Source: Parabacteroides sp900760525
GTDB lineage: Bacteria; Bacteroidota; Bacteroidia; Bacteroidales; Tannerellaceae
NCBI RefSeq assembly: GCF_049860805.1
Contig: NZ_CP187555.1
Location: 1,550,001 to 1,614,000, forward strand
Direction: 5' to 3'
Length of the DNA stretch: 64,000 bases
In this document: positions 7,213 through 16,397 of the stretch, piece after piece
Layout of the letters: every line of letters begins with the position of its first letter
How positions within the stretch are numbered: the first letter of the stretch is position 1
Notes under the pieces: generated by a model
Seen by the model: the letters and a program-made list of their open reading frames with translations, nothing else
What the model was told of the DNA's origin: nothing
The model's database searches: none
Translations under genes and position numbers: made by a program

Positions 7213-8376
7213 ATGGAATATATCTTCTTTGGAAATCATTCTTCACTACCTGGCAGGTTGGAGAAAGCCTTAAGTCAACGCGTGGTGGAATGTCCGACGC
7301 TTACACAGTTTTGTCGGGCTATGGTTCATGTGAATCCTGTCAACTTTTGCATATTTTTAGAAAAGGACGACGTTAAGAAGGACTTGGATGCAATCCTAAA
7401 ACTACGAAAGCTCTACTCTACCGCTTACATTATTTTATTTGCGAATTCCCTGGATAAAGAAGAAAAGATCGCATATATAAAAGTAGGTGTCAATTGTGTC
7501 ATCACAGAAAGCATAACAAAAGAAGAGTTGCTTCGTTTACTCGCGATCGCTGAAGATTTCTTGAGCAAAAAAGCAATTTGCGACAAAAAAGACAAAGAGG
7601 TGGACAGATTATACTCTTTCCACCTCCCTCTTTGGAAACGGGCTTTTGATATCGCCGCATCCTTAGGAGCCATACTATGCTTATCTCCCATTTTTGCCAT
7701 AACGGCTATTGCCATAGAATTGGAAAGCAAAGGTTCTATCGTCTATAAATCCAAACGAGTCGGAAGCAATTACAAAATATTCGATTTTTATAAATTCAGG
7801 TCCATGTATCCCGACGCGGATAAAAGATTGGCTGAATATAAGACACAAAATCAGTATCACGCAGAGGTAGAAGAGCTTAGCTCTTCTACCTCTGCAGTAC
7901 TGCAGGTTCCATTAACAAATAATCGATCGGCAGGTTCCCTTTTATATTCCGATAACTTTAGCACGACAGAACATGATTATTTAAAAAACAAATCGACAGA
8001 ACGTGCCAATACTTTTTTTAAAATGGAAAACGATCCGCGTGTTACCCGCGTAGGCCGTATTATCCGGAAATACAGTATTGACGAACTTCCGCAATTATTC
8101 AATATTCTAAAAGGTGATATGTCTGTTGTGGGAAATCGTCCATTACCTATTTATGAGGCTGAACAATTAACTTCCGATAATTATATTGAACGGTTCATGG
8201 CTCCTTCCGGATTAACCGGCCTTTGGCAGGTTGAAAAGCGAGGAAATGGAGGCAGCCTGTCTCCTGAAGAACGTAAGCAACTGGATATTAAATATGCCCG
8301 GACTTTTTCTTTCAGCCTGGATATGAAAATAATCATCCGGACTTTTACGGCTTTTATTCAGGAGGAAAATGTCTAA
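7213..8376 (+). CDS. Receiver-like domain fused to priming sugar transferase
   Basis: A 387-residue protein. Residues 1-120 follow a receiver-like alternating pattern (AYIILFANSLDKEEK, GVNCVITES, then LLRLLAIAEDFL) but the acceptor site reads FCIFLEKDD and the lysine motif is absent, so it is probably a non-phosphorylated receiver relative. Residues ~140-387 are a bacterial sugar transferase (WcaJ/PglC-type phosphoglycosyltransferase) that places the first sugar phosphate on undecaprenyl phosphate: one hydrophobic anchor (FDIAASLGAILCLSP), KFRSM, DPRVTRVG, SIDELPQLFNILKGDMS and VGNRP. The stretch between KFRSM and DPRVTR (~70 residues) looks longer than usual for the family and holds a perfect DNA hairpin. 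The N-terminal domain replaces the extra membrane helices of WcaJ. Confidence 0.88.
   Translation: MEYIFFGNHSSLPGRLEKALSQRVVECPTLTQFCRAMVHVNPVNFCIFLEKDDVKKDLDAILKLRKLYSTAYIILFANSLDKEEKIAYIKVGVNCVITESITKEELLRLLAIAEDFLSKKAICDKKDKEVDRLYSFHLPLWKRAFDIAASLGAILCLSPIFAITAIAIELESKGSIVYKSKRVGSNYKIFDFYKFRSMYPDADKRLAEYKTQNQYHAEVEELSSSTSAVLQVPLTNNRSAGSLLYSDNFSTTEHDYLKNKSTERANTFFKMENDPRVTRVGRIIRKYSIDELPQLFNILKGDMSVVGNRPLPIYEAEQLTSDNYIERFMAPSGLTGLWQVEKRGNGGSLSPEERKQLDIKYARTFSFSLDMKIIIRTFTAFIQEENV
7861..7905. repeat. Perfect 16-bp inverted repeat plus 14-bp palindrome within CDS
   Basis: Sixteen-base arms (GCAGAGGTAGAAGAGC at 7861-7876 and its exact complement at 7880-7895) separated by TTA. The end overlaps a second perfect palindrome, CTGCAGTACTGCAG, at 7892-7905. 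The reading frame passes through intact (residues 217-231), in the transferase's poorly conserved linker. Confidence 0.9.
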
Positions 8377-8394
8377 ACCCTGCGGAGGAACATC

Positions 8395-9189
8395 ATGAGA
8401 ACAACACTTATATTATTATTGATATTCAGCTGTATGCATTGCATGGCGCAAAAACGCAAAAGTTATACGGACAATGCGACAGTTATAGAAATCGGAGCCA
8501 AGTCCGAATCTGACTCTATACAAGCTATGTTGGATGATTACGAACGCGTTCAACTACCTCCCCTTTCAGTGTTTCTTCAATCCGTCTATGAACATCCTTC
8601 TGTCAAAATATATGAAGCGAAACGGGATGAAGCAGATGCAGAAAGGAAAATCACCCAACGGGAATGGCTTAGCTACCTGAAATTACAAGGTACATATCAA
8701 TACGGACGAAATAATCTCTATTCTACATCTTCCACAGATGGAGATCCTATAATCAGCAATATAGGCAATAACCAAAATTTATATAATGCAGGAGTATCCC
8801 TCAGTATCCCGATCGGTGACTTGGTGAGTAGAAAACAAAGAAACAAAGTAAAGAAAGCGCAATATGCTCAACTGCAATCCGAATATGAAATGTCGGTAGA
8901 AGAACGAAAATTGATGATTTTACAAGCATATAATAATGTACTCCAGCAATTGGCAACGCTAAAAGCCAAATCTGACGCCGCCGCGCTGTACAATGCCCAA
9001 ATGAAAATATCCGAACAGGATTTCATTAACGGGAAAATAGATATTACTGCACTCTCCCTTGAAAGAGGACGCCGTTCAAGCGCAGTAATTACCTATCAAG
9101 AAGGGCGTGCAGCTTTGCATAACGCTGTCACATTGTTAGAAATGCTTACAAATGTAAAGATTATCAACAGAAGTAGTCAGGAAGAATAA
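8395..9189 (+). CDS. Half-length TolC-family outer membrane protein
   Basis: A 264-residue secreted protein with signal peptide (LILLLIFSCMHCMAQ). The mature part matches a single outer-membrane-efflux (TolC) repeat: LPPLSVFLQSVYEHPSVK at the start, a two-strand segment ending GVSLSIPIGDL, then two long heptad helices. TolC itself has two such repeats in ~450 residues and works as a trimer, so this form would need twice as many subunits to build a barrel. It ends by overlapping the next ATG (TAATG), so there is no lost second half. It follows a GGAGG-like ribosome site. In this operon it sits where a Wza/OPX exporter would be expected. Confidence 0.85.
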   Translation: MRTTLILLLIFSCMHCMAQKRKSYTDNATVIEIGAKSESDSIQAMLDDYERVQLPPLSVFLQSVYEHPSVKIYEAKRDEADAERKITQREWLSYLKLQGTYQYGRNNLYSTSSTDGDPIISNIGNNQNLYNAGVSLSIPIGDLVSRKQRNKVKKAQYAQLQSEYEMSVEERKLMILQAYNNVLQQLATLKAKSDAAALYNAQMKISEQDFINGKIDITALSLERGRRSSAVITYQEGRAALHNAVTLLEMLTNVKIINRSSQEE

Positions 9190-11351
9190 TGAATATAACG
9201 TTATATATAGTACGTTTTCTTTACCGGATTCGATATCAACTGATATTTGGCTCTGTTATTGTCACAGGGTTAGTTATTTATTTTTCCCGCTTTATTCCTA
9301 AAACATATACCGTAAAAGCTACAATTTATACAGGTATTGTCTCCGATACCGGATTAAATAGTGATCAACAACCGGCAAACTGGAAATCTGTAGAGAATAT
9401 GTTTGACAACCTTGTTAAATTAACTCAAGAAAAAGGTATACAGAAAAATATCGCTATTAAATTACTTGCTATAAATCTTGTCCATGGAGACCTCGATCAA
9501 GATAATGTTTATATAAGGGCCAAGAACTACCAGAATCTAATAAAAATTATACCAGAAGACTTATTACAGTTGGTTGACAAAACCTCCGAAGAAAAAACGA
9601 TCGATAATTTCATGAAATACATGAAAAATGATCCGGAAAATTTTTTATATGGATTACTTAATGGCAACGGACCGTTTTATAGTTATAACAAGCTATCGTC
9701 TCTTGTTGCAAAAAGGCTGGACAATAGCGACCTTATAGAAATTTCTTACCAGACCACAGATCCGGGTATCACATTAAATACAATCAAACTCATATATGAT
9801 GAACTGCGCAGTGCTTATGAAGATATACGCTATAAAACCACCAATGATATCGTAGCCTATTACGAAAAAGAGCTCAATAGACAACAAGCAAAACTATCAA
9901 ACTTAGAAGACAAATTAGTTAACTACAACGTAGCAAACAGCGTCATTAACTATCCGGAACAAACCAAGGCCATAGCTAACTCATATTCTGAATTTGAAAA
10001 CCGCTATGAAGCGACCCGAAGAGCTTACGAAAGTGCAGATAGAGTCATTCAAGATATGGAACAATATATGAATATCCGGACAAAATTGGTAAAAGCTAAT
10101 GATGATTTTATCCAAGCTTTGAATGAAATTTCTACCATCAATGGAAAAATAACAGAAATCGAGACATTCAGTTCGGAAGAAATGCAATCCAAAAATACCG
10201 AACTTCAAGAATACAAGCTACAATTAAAGAATGCTGAACAGAAAATAGCCTCTTTAACAACAATGATAAACAGCTACAAAGAAAGTAAAGAAGGTGTTGC
10301 AATCAACGGACTTGTTGATGAATGGCTAAGGCAAACGATTGTGAAAACAAAAGCAAAAGCGGAGTTGGATGTTTTAGATCAAAGAAGGAAAGTCTATGAT
10401 GAACAATATAAAATTTATTCACCTATCGGGACGCAGATAGACAGGCAGCAACGTGAAATTAAAGTATTAGAACAATCCTATTTGCAGATGTTACATGCAT
10501 TGAACATGGCTAAAATGAAACAAAAAGATATACAACTTACTTCTGCAACGTTAAGATTAATTTCCGAGCCGACATTTCCCATTCTCAGTGATAAAAGTAA
10601 ACGTTCGTTACTTGTGATAGCGTCTTTTTTTGGCAGTATACTTTTTATTATCGGATTCAATCTGTTAATAGAATTACTGGATCGAACTCTACGGGATGCC
10701 GATCGCGCCAGACGGCTTACCGGACTTCCGGTTCTGGCAGCATTTACCGGACATATTAATCTGAGATATCGAGGATTCACAAAGGCATCAAACAGGGTTG
10801 TTGCCGCTTATTGTTGTAACCAATTAAATGTATTCCTGCAGTTTGGCAATACTTCAATCATTAATTTAATCAGTTTTGGAGAACAGGAGGGGAAAAGTTT
10901 TATTGCATCCTATTTGCAGGAATATTGGGAAGATTTGGGGTTCACAGTCAAAATCATATCTTATGACAAGGACTTTAATTCACAATCAATGGTATATGCT
11001 CAGGCAAATAGTATTTTCCATATTTATGAACCGCCATACGGAGAAGAAAATCCGGATATCCTGATAGTCAAATATCCTCCATTGAGAGATTATCCTATTT
11101 CCACTGCATTATTACAGGAAGCACAGGTCAATTTGTTAGTCGCAGATGCTTGCCGGGTATGGACAACAAGCGATACAATGCTTTTGGAGCATTTCAAGAA
11201 ACAAATAAAAGATAAACCTCTTTATTTACTGTTGAATCGTACGGAACGAGAATTTGTAGAAGATTTTACCGGCCAACTTCCTCCTTATTCCGGATTGAAG
11301 AATCTAATATTCCGGCTAAATCAATTTGGTATCACAGCCAATAAAGCATAA
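9189..11351 (+). CDS. Wzz/Wzc-like polysaccharide co-polymerase with degenerate kinase domain
   Basis: A 720-residue inner-membrane protein. Membrane helix ~15-33, a long periplasmic part with coiled coils (~220-440), a second helix ~475-498, then a cytoplasmic domain. This order is that of GumC/Wzc chain-length regulators. The cytoplasmic domain has a Walker A-like GEQEGKS near residue 562, but the Walker B strand reads ILIVKYPPL without the catalytic Asp and there is no tyrosine cluster at the C-terminus, so it is unlikely to be an active BY-kinase. It likely sets chain length and links the Wzy polymerase to the exporter; both neighbours fit. Start overlaps the preceding stop by one base. 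Confidence 0.88.
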   Translation: MNITLYIVRFLYRIRYQLIFGSVIVTGLVIYFSRFIPKTYTVKATIYTGIVSDTGLNSDQQPANWKSVENMFDNLVKLTQEKGIQKNIAIKLLAINLVHGDLDQDNVYIRAKNYQNLIKIIPEDLLQLVDKTSEEKTIDNFMKYMKNDPENFLYGLLNGNGPFYSYNKLSSLVAKRLDNSDLIEISYQTTDPGITLNTIKLIYDELRSAYEDIRYKTTNDIVAYYEKELNRQQAKLSNLEDKLVNYNVANSVINYPEQTKAIANSYSEFENRYEATRRAYESADRVIQDMEQYMNIRTKLVKANDDFIQALNEISTINGKITEIETFSSEEMQSKNTELQEYKLQLKNAEQKIASLTTMINSYKESKEGVAINGLVDEWLRQTIVKTKAKAELDVLDQRRKVYDEQYKIYSPIGTQIDRQQREIKVLEQSYLQMLHALNMAKMKQKDIQLTSATLRLISEPTFPILSDKSKRSLLVIASFFGSILFIIGFNLLIELLDRTLRDADRARRLTGLPVLAAFTGHINLRYRGFTKASNRVVAAYCCNQLNVFLQFGNTSIINLISFGEQEGKSFIASYLQEYWEDLGFTVKIISYDKDFNSQSMVYAQANSIFHIYEPPYGEENPDILIVKYPPLRDYPISTALLQEAQVNLLVADACRVWTTSDTMLLEHFKKQIKDKPLYLLLNRTEREFVEDFTGQLPPYSGLKNLIFRLNQFGITANKA

Positions 11352-11353
11352 AA

Positions 11354-12802
11354 ATGGAAGGGATAAAAGGAAATACTAATTCTTTCAGCCCCTATCCATT
11401 ATTGGCGATAGGGCTTATACTGTTAGCCTATGCGTTACTACGGCAAATATGGCTGATGGCAGCAGTAGTAGTGATTATCCCTTTTCTTACTTTTTATATT
11501 GTTACTGTGCTTAACAAACCCTATTGGGGACTTATAACCTTATTTACGCTAAACTATTTTTTTATCGGTATATTGCGTTATGTAAATGTTCAAAACAGTA
11601 GTGTACTGATGGATATTTTTATTATTTTTCTATTAGTCTGTATATTCCTTTACGCTTTATGCGGAGGGAAAATACCTTGGCAAAGAGCCAACAATAAACT
11701 GTTTTACATATCAATTGCATGGATGATCTATGTTTTTTTTGAATTGTTCAATCCATCCGCAGTTGTAGAAGCTTGGGTATTTACTCGCAGTTCTTTTTAT
11801 AATTTCACGTTATTAGTACTATTAAGCTCTCTACTGTTAAATAGAGTACAGGATATCAAAAAAATATTATTTCTATTATCCATCTTTACCTTGATTGCGA
11901 TCACTAAAGCACTTATTCAACGTTATATAGGATTTGATGCCGGTGAAAGTGCTTGGTTAATAAGAAGTGAAAGCTATAAAACACATCTTTTGCCAAGTGG
12001 CACCCGTTATTTTTCTATATTCTCTGATGCTGGAAATTTCGGTTCTAATATGGGAATGGCAGCTGTCATTTATATGATTTTATCTTTTTATATCTCAAAT
12101 AAGAGGCTCCGGTATTATTACAGATTCGTGTCTTTACTTGCCGCTTATGGATTAATAATGTCTGGTACGCGTGGCGCTATGATTGTGCCTCTTGGAGGAG
12201 TAGCAATGTTTATTCTTCTCAATAAAAATACCCGCTATATTGTAGGCGGAGCAATCTGTCTACTTTTTATCTATGTTTTTTTCGCTCAAACACATATTTT
12301 GGATTCAAATAGGCAGATACATCGTATGCGCACAGCTTTTCATCCGGAAAAAGATGCATCCTACCTGGTTCGGAAAGCCAATCAGAAACGACTTGCCGAA
12401 TATATGGTTCATAAACCGTTCGGAGAAGGAGTTGGTTTGGCAGGTATGGAAGGAAGGCGTTTTTCACGTCGTTTTACAACCGATATACCAACTGATTCGC
12501 ACTATGTCAATATTTGGGTACAATTCGGAATCGTCGGATTATGCCTGCACATCGCCATTTTATTGTTTGTCATTGGATATAGTGCCTACCTGATCATGTT
12601 CCGTATACAGAACAGGGAATTAAAAGGTATGTTGATCGCGATGAATTGCGGTCTTTGGGGCATAATGCTCAGTGCATACGGCAATAATTTTTTCTGGCAA
12701 TATCCGACAGGATATATCGTGTATATATTTCAGACTTTTCTTGTTTTAGGAAAATCGTATGATAAAGAATTAGCAGAACAAACAAAGTTAGAACCAATAT
12801 AA
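11354..12802 (+). CDS. O-antigen ligase/polymerase (Wzy-like) membrane protein
   Basis: A 482-residue protein with about eleven predicted membrane segments. The SGTRGAMIVPLGG motif and the later large periplasmic loop (containing KPFGEGVGLAG and TDSHYVNIWVQFG) are typical of Wzy_C/O-antigen ligase family proteins, where arginines in these loops contact the glycan. In a locus with Wzx and Wzz-like proteins it is best read as the polymerase that joins repeat units in the periplasm; a ligase role cannot be excluded from sequence alone. It begins two bases after the co-polymerase stop codon. Confidence 0.85.
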   Translation: MEGIKGNTNSFSPYPLLAIGLILLAYALLRQIWLMAAVVVIIPFLTFYIVTVLNKPYWGLITLFTLNYFFIGILRYVNVQNSSVLMDIFIIFLLVCIFLYALCGGKIPWQRANNKLFYISIAWMIYVFFELFNPSAVVEAWVFTRSSFYNFTLLVLLSSLLLNRVQDIKKILFLLSIFTLIAITKALIQRYIGFDAGESAWLIRSESYKTHLLPSGTRYFSIFSDAGNFGSNMGMAAVIYMILSFYISNKRLRYYYRFVSLLAAYGLIMSGTRGAMIVPLGGVAMFILLNKNTRYIVGGAICLLFIYVFFAQTHILDSNRQIHRMRTAFHPEKDASYLVRKANQKRLAEYMVHKPFGEGVGLAGMEGRRFSRRFTTDIPTDSHYVNIWVQFGIVGLCLHIAILLFVIGYSAYLIMFRIQNRELKGMLIAMNCGLWGIMLSAYGNNFFWQYPTGYIVYIFQTFLVLGKSYDKELAEQTKLEPI

Positions 12803-12813
12803 ATACATATAAT

Positions 12814-14043
12814 ATGGATTTTGAATATGAAATAAACAAATGGTGGGTCTCCAATGGAGATAAACTGATAGAATATGCTGATGCAATTATATTTCTTTTG
12901 TTTCTGATAGCGGTATTGTATATTTTCATTTTTTCACTGGCATCATTGAAAAAGACGAGAAACAAGTATCCTCCCGCCCGGAAGAAGCACCGCTTTGCCG
13001 TTCTCTTTCCAGCCTATCAGGAAGATGCGGTCATCGTTAATTCTGTCTGTTCATTCCTGGAACAGGATTATCCATCTTATATGTATGAGGTTATTGTGAT
13101 AACCGATAAAATGCAAGAAAGAACAGTTCAAACACTTAAAGCATTGCCATCCATCACGGTATTGGAGGCTGGATACGCTCAAAGCACCAAGACGAATGCA
13201 CTCCGTCTTGCAATGGATTACCTGAGCACAAAAACGGATAAATGCGATATGGTTGTAATCATGGATGCTGACAATATCGTAAACGCCTCTTTCCTAAATA
13301 AATTGAATGATGCATACTATTCCGGATGCCTTGCCATACAGACACACCGGGTTGCTAAAAACAGAAATACTAATACAGCAGTTCTGGATGCGGTCAGTGA
13401 AGAAATAAATAATTCTATTTTTCGTTCCGGACATACCCGTTTAGGGTTCTCTTCAGCATTGATCGGTTCCGGTATGGCGTTCGATTATGATTGGCTTAGA
13501 CAATATATTTATAGAGCAGCACATGTTGGGGTAGACAAACAACTTGAAAGTATGTTGTTGTCACAAAATATATATATCGAATTTCTGGAAGACGTTTATA
13601 CTTACGATGAAAAAATTGAAAAGAAAGGACAGTTTTACGAACAACGACGCAGATGGATCGCTACACAGTTCACAAATTTGTTTTCCGGCTTATGGAAGCT
13701 CCCTAAAGCTTTCTTCTCGGGTAATTGGGATTATTGTGATAAGCTTTTACAATGGATGATGCCTCCGCGAATAATCTTATTCGGTTTTCTGGTGATATTT
13801 TCAATCGTAACAACTTGGTACGATTGGTCTTTATCTCTTAAATGGTGGGGAATCACATTCATACTGATCGTTTCATTTTTCATGGCGATACCGGATTATC
13901 TGGTAGACAATCGTTTCCAGAAAGCCATCATCAGCCTGCCGCTTCTGTTCATTTTAATGTTCCTCAATCTTTTCCGCCTGAGAGGAGCAAACAAAAAATT
14001 TATTCATACAGTACACAGTGATCATTCATCCGATAAAAATTAA
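12814..14043 (+). CDS. Membrane-anchored family 2 glycosyltransferase (copy A)
   Basis: A 409-residue GT2 enzyme with a membrane helix at ~22-46, a cytoplasmic catalytic domain (FPAYQED, then VIMDADN as DxD, EFLEDV, and QRRRW) and two or three C-terminal helices. The DxD and QRRRW motifs are those of processive, cellulose-synthase-like enzymes using nucleotide sugars. The C-terminus LFRLRGANKKFIHT is nearly identical to the end of the gene at 24691-25854 (LFRLKGANKKFIHT): the two are paralogues on opposite strands of the locus. Sugar specificity cannot be told. Confidence 0.88.
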   Translation: MDFEYEINKWWVSNGDKLIEYADAIIFLLFLIAVLYIFIFSLASLKKTRNKYPPARKKHRFAVLFPAYQEDAVIVNSVCSFLEQDYPSYMYEVIVITDKMQERTVQTLKALPSITVLEAGYAQSTKTNALRLAMDYLSTKTDKCDMVVIMDADNIVNASFLNKLNDAYYSGCLAIQTHRVAKNRNTNTAVLDAVSEEINNSIFRSGHTRLGFSSALIGSGMAFDYDWLRQYIYRAAHVGVDKQLESMLLSQNIYIEFLEDVYTYDEKIEKKGQFYEQRRRWIATQFTNLFSGLWKLPKAFFSGNWDYCDKLLQWMMPPRIILFGFLVIFSIVTTWYDWSLSLKWWGITFILIVSFFMAIPDYLVDNRFQKAIISLPLLFILMFLNLFRLRGANKKFIHTVHSDHSSDKN

Positions 14044-14059
14044 TATAAAACCCGACAAA

Positions 14060-15184
14060 ATGAAAATCGCAATAGAAGCACAACGCATTTTCCGTCCGAA
14101 CAAGCACGGAATGGATTTCGTGGCCCTCGAAACGATCCGTGAGCTGCAGAAGATCGATAAGGAAAATGAATATTTCATTTTTGTAAGCCCGGGAACAGAC
14201 CGTTGCCTGGAAGAAACGGACAATGTACATATCATCGAAGTGAAATGCCCGACCTATCCGCTTTGGGAACAATGGGCATTACCGCGTGCGATAAATAAAT
14301 ACAAACCGGATTTACTCCATTGCACAAGCAACACGGCTCCTTTGCATCTTCAAGTCCCTCTGATTTTGACTCTCCATGACATTATTTTCCTGGAAGATAG
14401 ACAAGGCAGCAGTAAATCCCTCTATCAAAATATGGGATGGTACTACAGGCGTATCGTTGTGCCTCGCATCTTGCCTAAATGCCGAAAAATAATTACCGTA
14501 TCTCATTTCGAATGCAACCGTATACGGGAAACGCTTCATTTGCCGGAAAACAAGATTATGGCTATCTATAATGGTTTTAGTAATCATTTTCATCCGTTGG
14601 ACAACATAGAGACAGTCACACAAAAATACATACCGGTAACCGACTATTTATTTTTTTTAGGGAATACAGACCCTAAGAAAAATACGCCCCGTACATTGAA
14701 AGCATATCATTCGTATCTGCAACAATCCAAAGAGAAACGCCCCCTATTAATCGCAGACCTGAAACCGGAATATGTAGATGAGATGCTAAAAGAAACAGGT
14801 TTGGAGAATATCCGCCCTTACCTGCATCTACCGGGTTATATCCCCAACAACGATTTGCCTTTTATATACAATGGAGCTTTTGCTTTTCTTTATACATCTT
14901 TGCGAGAAAGCTTTGGCATCCCTTTGCTGGAAGCAATGGCTTGCGGCATTCCGGTAATAACGTCCGACACATCATCCATGCCGGAGGTCGGAGGAGAAGG
15001 CGCTATTCTGACGGACCCGACAGACGAGCGATCGATAGCAACCCAACTCCTTTTATTGGAACAGGATAAAGCGTACTATCAAAAACAATCGGCTTATGGG
15101 CTCGGACGCGCCAAATGTTTTTCATGGGAACAGACAGCCCGTGAACTGTTAAAACTATATCAATCAACCATCAAATCTAAATAA
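14060..15184 (+). CDS. Family 4 glycosyltransferase
   Basis: A 374-residue retaining glycosyltransferase of the GT4 (GT-B) type. N-terminal Rossmann half begins MKIAIEAQRIFRPNKHG; the C-terminal donor-binding half has the classic ESFGIPLLEAMACG (E-x7-E) motif followed by PVITSDTSSMPEV. No membrane segments, so peripheral on the cytoplasmic face. The frame extends upstream to a GTG at 14018, but that would overlap the previous gene by 26 bases; the ATG at 14060 gives the usual family start. It probably adds one sugar to the lipid-linked repeat unit. Confidence 0.87.
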   Translation: MKIAIEAQRIFRPNKHGMDFVALETIRELQKIDKENEYFIFVSPGTDRCLEETDNVHIIEVKCPTYPLWEQWALPRAINKYKPDLLHCTSNTAPLHLQVPLILTLHDIIFLEDRQGSSKSLYQNMGWYYRRIVVPRILPKCRKIITVSHFECNRIRETLHLPENKIMAIYNGFSNHFHPLDNIETVTQKYIPVTDYLFFLGNTDPKKNTPRTLKAYHSYLQQSKEKRPLLIADLKPEYVDEMLKETGLENIRPYLHLPGYIPNNDLPFIYNGAFAFLYTSLRESFGIPLLEAMACGIPVITSDTSSMPEVGGEGAILTDPTDERSIATQLLLLEQDKAYYQKQSAYGLGRAKCFSWEQTARELLKLYQSTIKSK

Positions 15185-15191
15185 CACCACC

Positions 15192-16397
15192 ATGAAGAAT
15201 CGCGACTTTATCATAACCAGCCTACAACCTTGGGATATCGAAATAGGCAGTACCATTAAAAATACGGCTTTAGAGATTTCAAAAAATAACCGGGTTTTAT
15301 ACATCAATACGCCAATGGATTATTCCACCCGACTACGAGGAAATAAAAATAAAGCTTGGACTCGCAGGATGGATGTAATAAAAAAGCAAGTCTCTCCTAT
15401 CCGTCAGATTAATGAAAATATGTGGATTGCGGATTGTCCATTTTGCATATTGCCAGTCGGAGGATTACCGACCACTTTCCTATTCGATTGGGTGAATAAA
15501 CTGAATAACCGGAAAATAGCAAACTACATTCTCCAAATAGCGATACAATTAGGTTTTAATAATTATATACATCTGATAGATACGGATATCTATCGCAGCC
15601 AAAATTTGAAGGAATATATAAAGCCATCTCTATCTATCTATTATTGTAGGGATTTCGTCATTGGCGAATCCTATTGGAAAAAGAACGGGACACGACTTGA
15701 ACCGCTATTGGCAGCCAAATCAGATATTGTTCTAGCAAACTCTACGCATTTTGCCGAACGTTTCCGCCCCTATAATCGTCACACTTTTCCTATTGAAACC
15801 GGAGTCAATCTCTTTCTGTACGACGGTAGAAAAGACTGGCCGATACCGGAAGATATAAAACCTATACCTCACCCCATAATTGGTTATGTTGGAACAATCA
15901 ACAGTACCCGTCTGGATAGCGATCTGCTTCTACGAATTGCAGAAGAACGACCAGCATACAGTTTTGTTTTTACGGGTCCGGAAGACGAAGTATTTAGTAA
16001 ACATCCGATACACCAACTCTCCAATGTCTATTTTTTAGGGAAAAAACCAGTTGAAATTTTACCGGCATATATCAATAGTTATGATGTCTGTATCAATCCC
16101 CAAATGGTTAATGATATTACAAATGGAAACTACCCATTAAAAATAGATGAATATTTGGCTATGGGGAAACCTACTGTTGCAACCAGTACCCATACCATGC
16201 GGGATATTTTTGCAGCACACACATATCTTCCAACAAATGAAGACGAATATCTCCAAGCCTTGGACAAGGCATTGAAAGAGACGAATGATCCTATAAAGAA
16301 AGACGAACGTATCTGCTTCGCACAAACACATAGTTGGGGACATAGCGTCCAAAAAATATATAACATTATCGAACAGTTTCAAGAAGAGAAATCATGA
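15192..16397 (+). CDS. Glycosyltransferase, GT4/TuaH-like
   Basis: A 401-residue GT-B-fold protein. It opens with DFIITSLQPWDIEIGSTIKN and has SIYYCRDFV, ANSTHFAERF and a donor-site region LKIDEYLAMGKPTVAT, resembling glycosyltransferases annotated as TuaH-like. The second acidic residue of the E-x7-E motif is less clear than in its upstream neighbour. Soluble, cytoplasmic. Its stop overlaps the next start (ATGA), indicating a tightly coupled operon. Donor and acceptor unknown. Confidence 0.8.
   Translation: MKNRDFIITSLQPWDIEIGSTIKNTALEISKNNRVLYINTPMDYSTRLRGNKNKAWTRRMDVIKKQVSPIRQINENMWIADCPFCILPVGGLPTTFLFDWVNKLNNRKIANYILQIAIQLGFNNYIHLIDTDIYRSQNLKEYIKPSLSIYYCRDFVIGESYWKKNGTRLEPLLAAKSDIVLANSTHFAERFRPYNRHTFPIETGVNLFLYDGRKDWPIPEDIKPIPHPIIGYVGTINSTRLDSDLLLRIAEERPAYSFVFTGPEDEVFSKHPIHQLSNVYFLGKKPVEILPAYINSYDVCINPQMVNDITNGNYPLKIDEYLAMGKPTVATSTHTMRDIFAAHTYLPTNEDEYLQALDKALKETNDPIKKDERICFAQTHSWGHSVQKIYNIIEQFQEEKS

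Noticed and set aside
8395..9189. Frameshifted or truncated TolC
   Set aside because: The stop overlaps the next ATG and no second efflux repeat is found in any frame downstream, so the short form is the natural gene.
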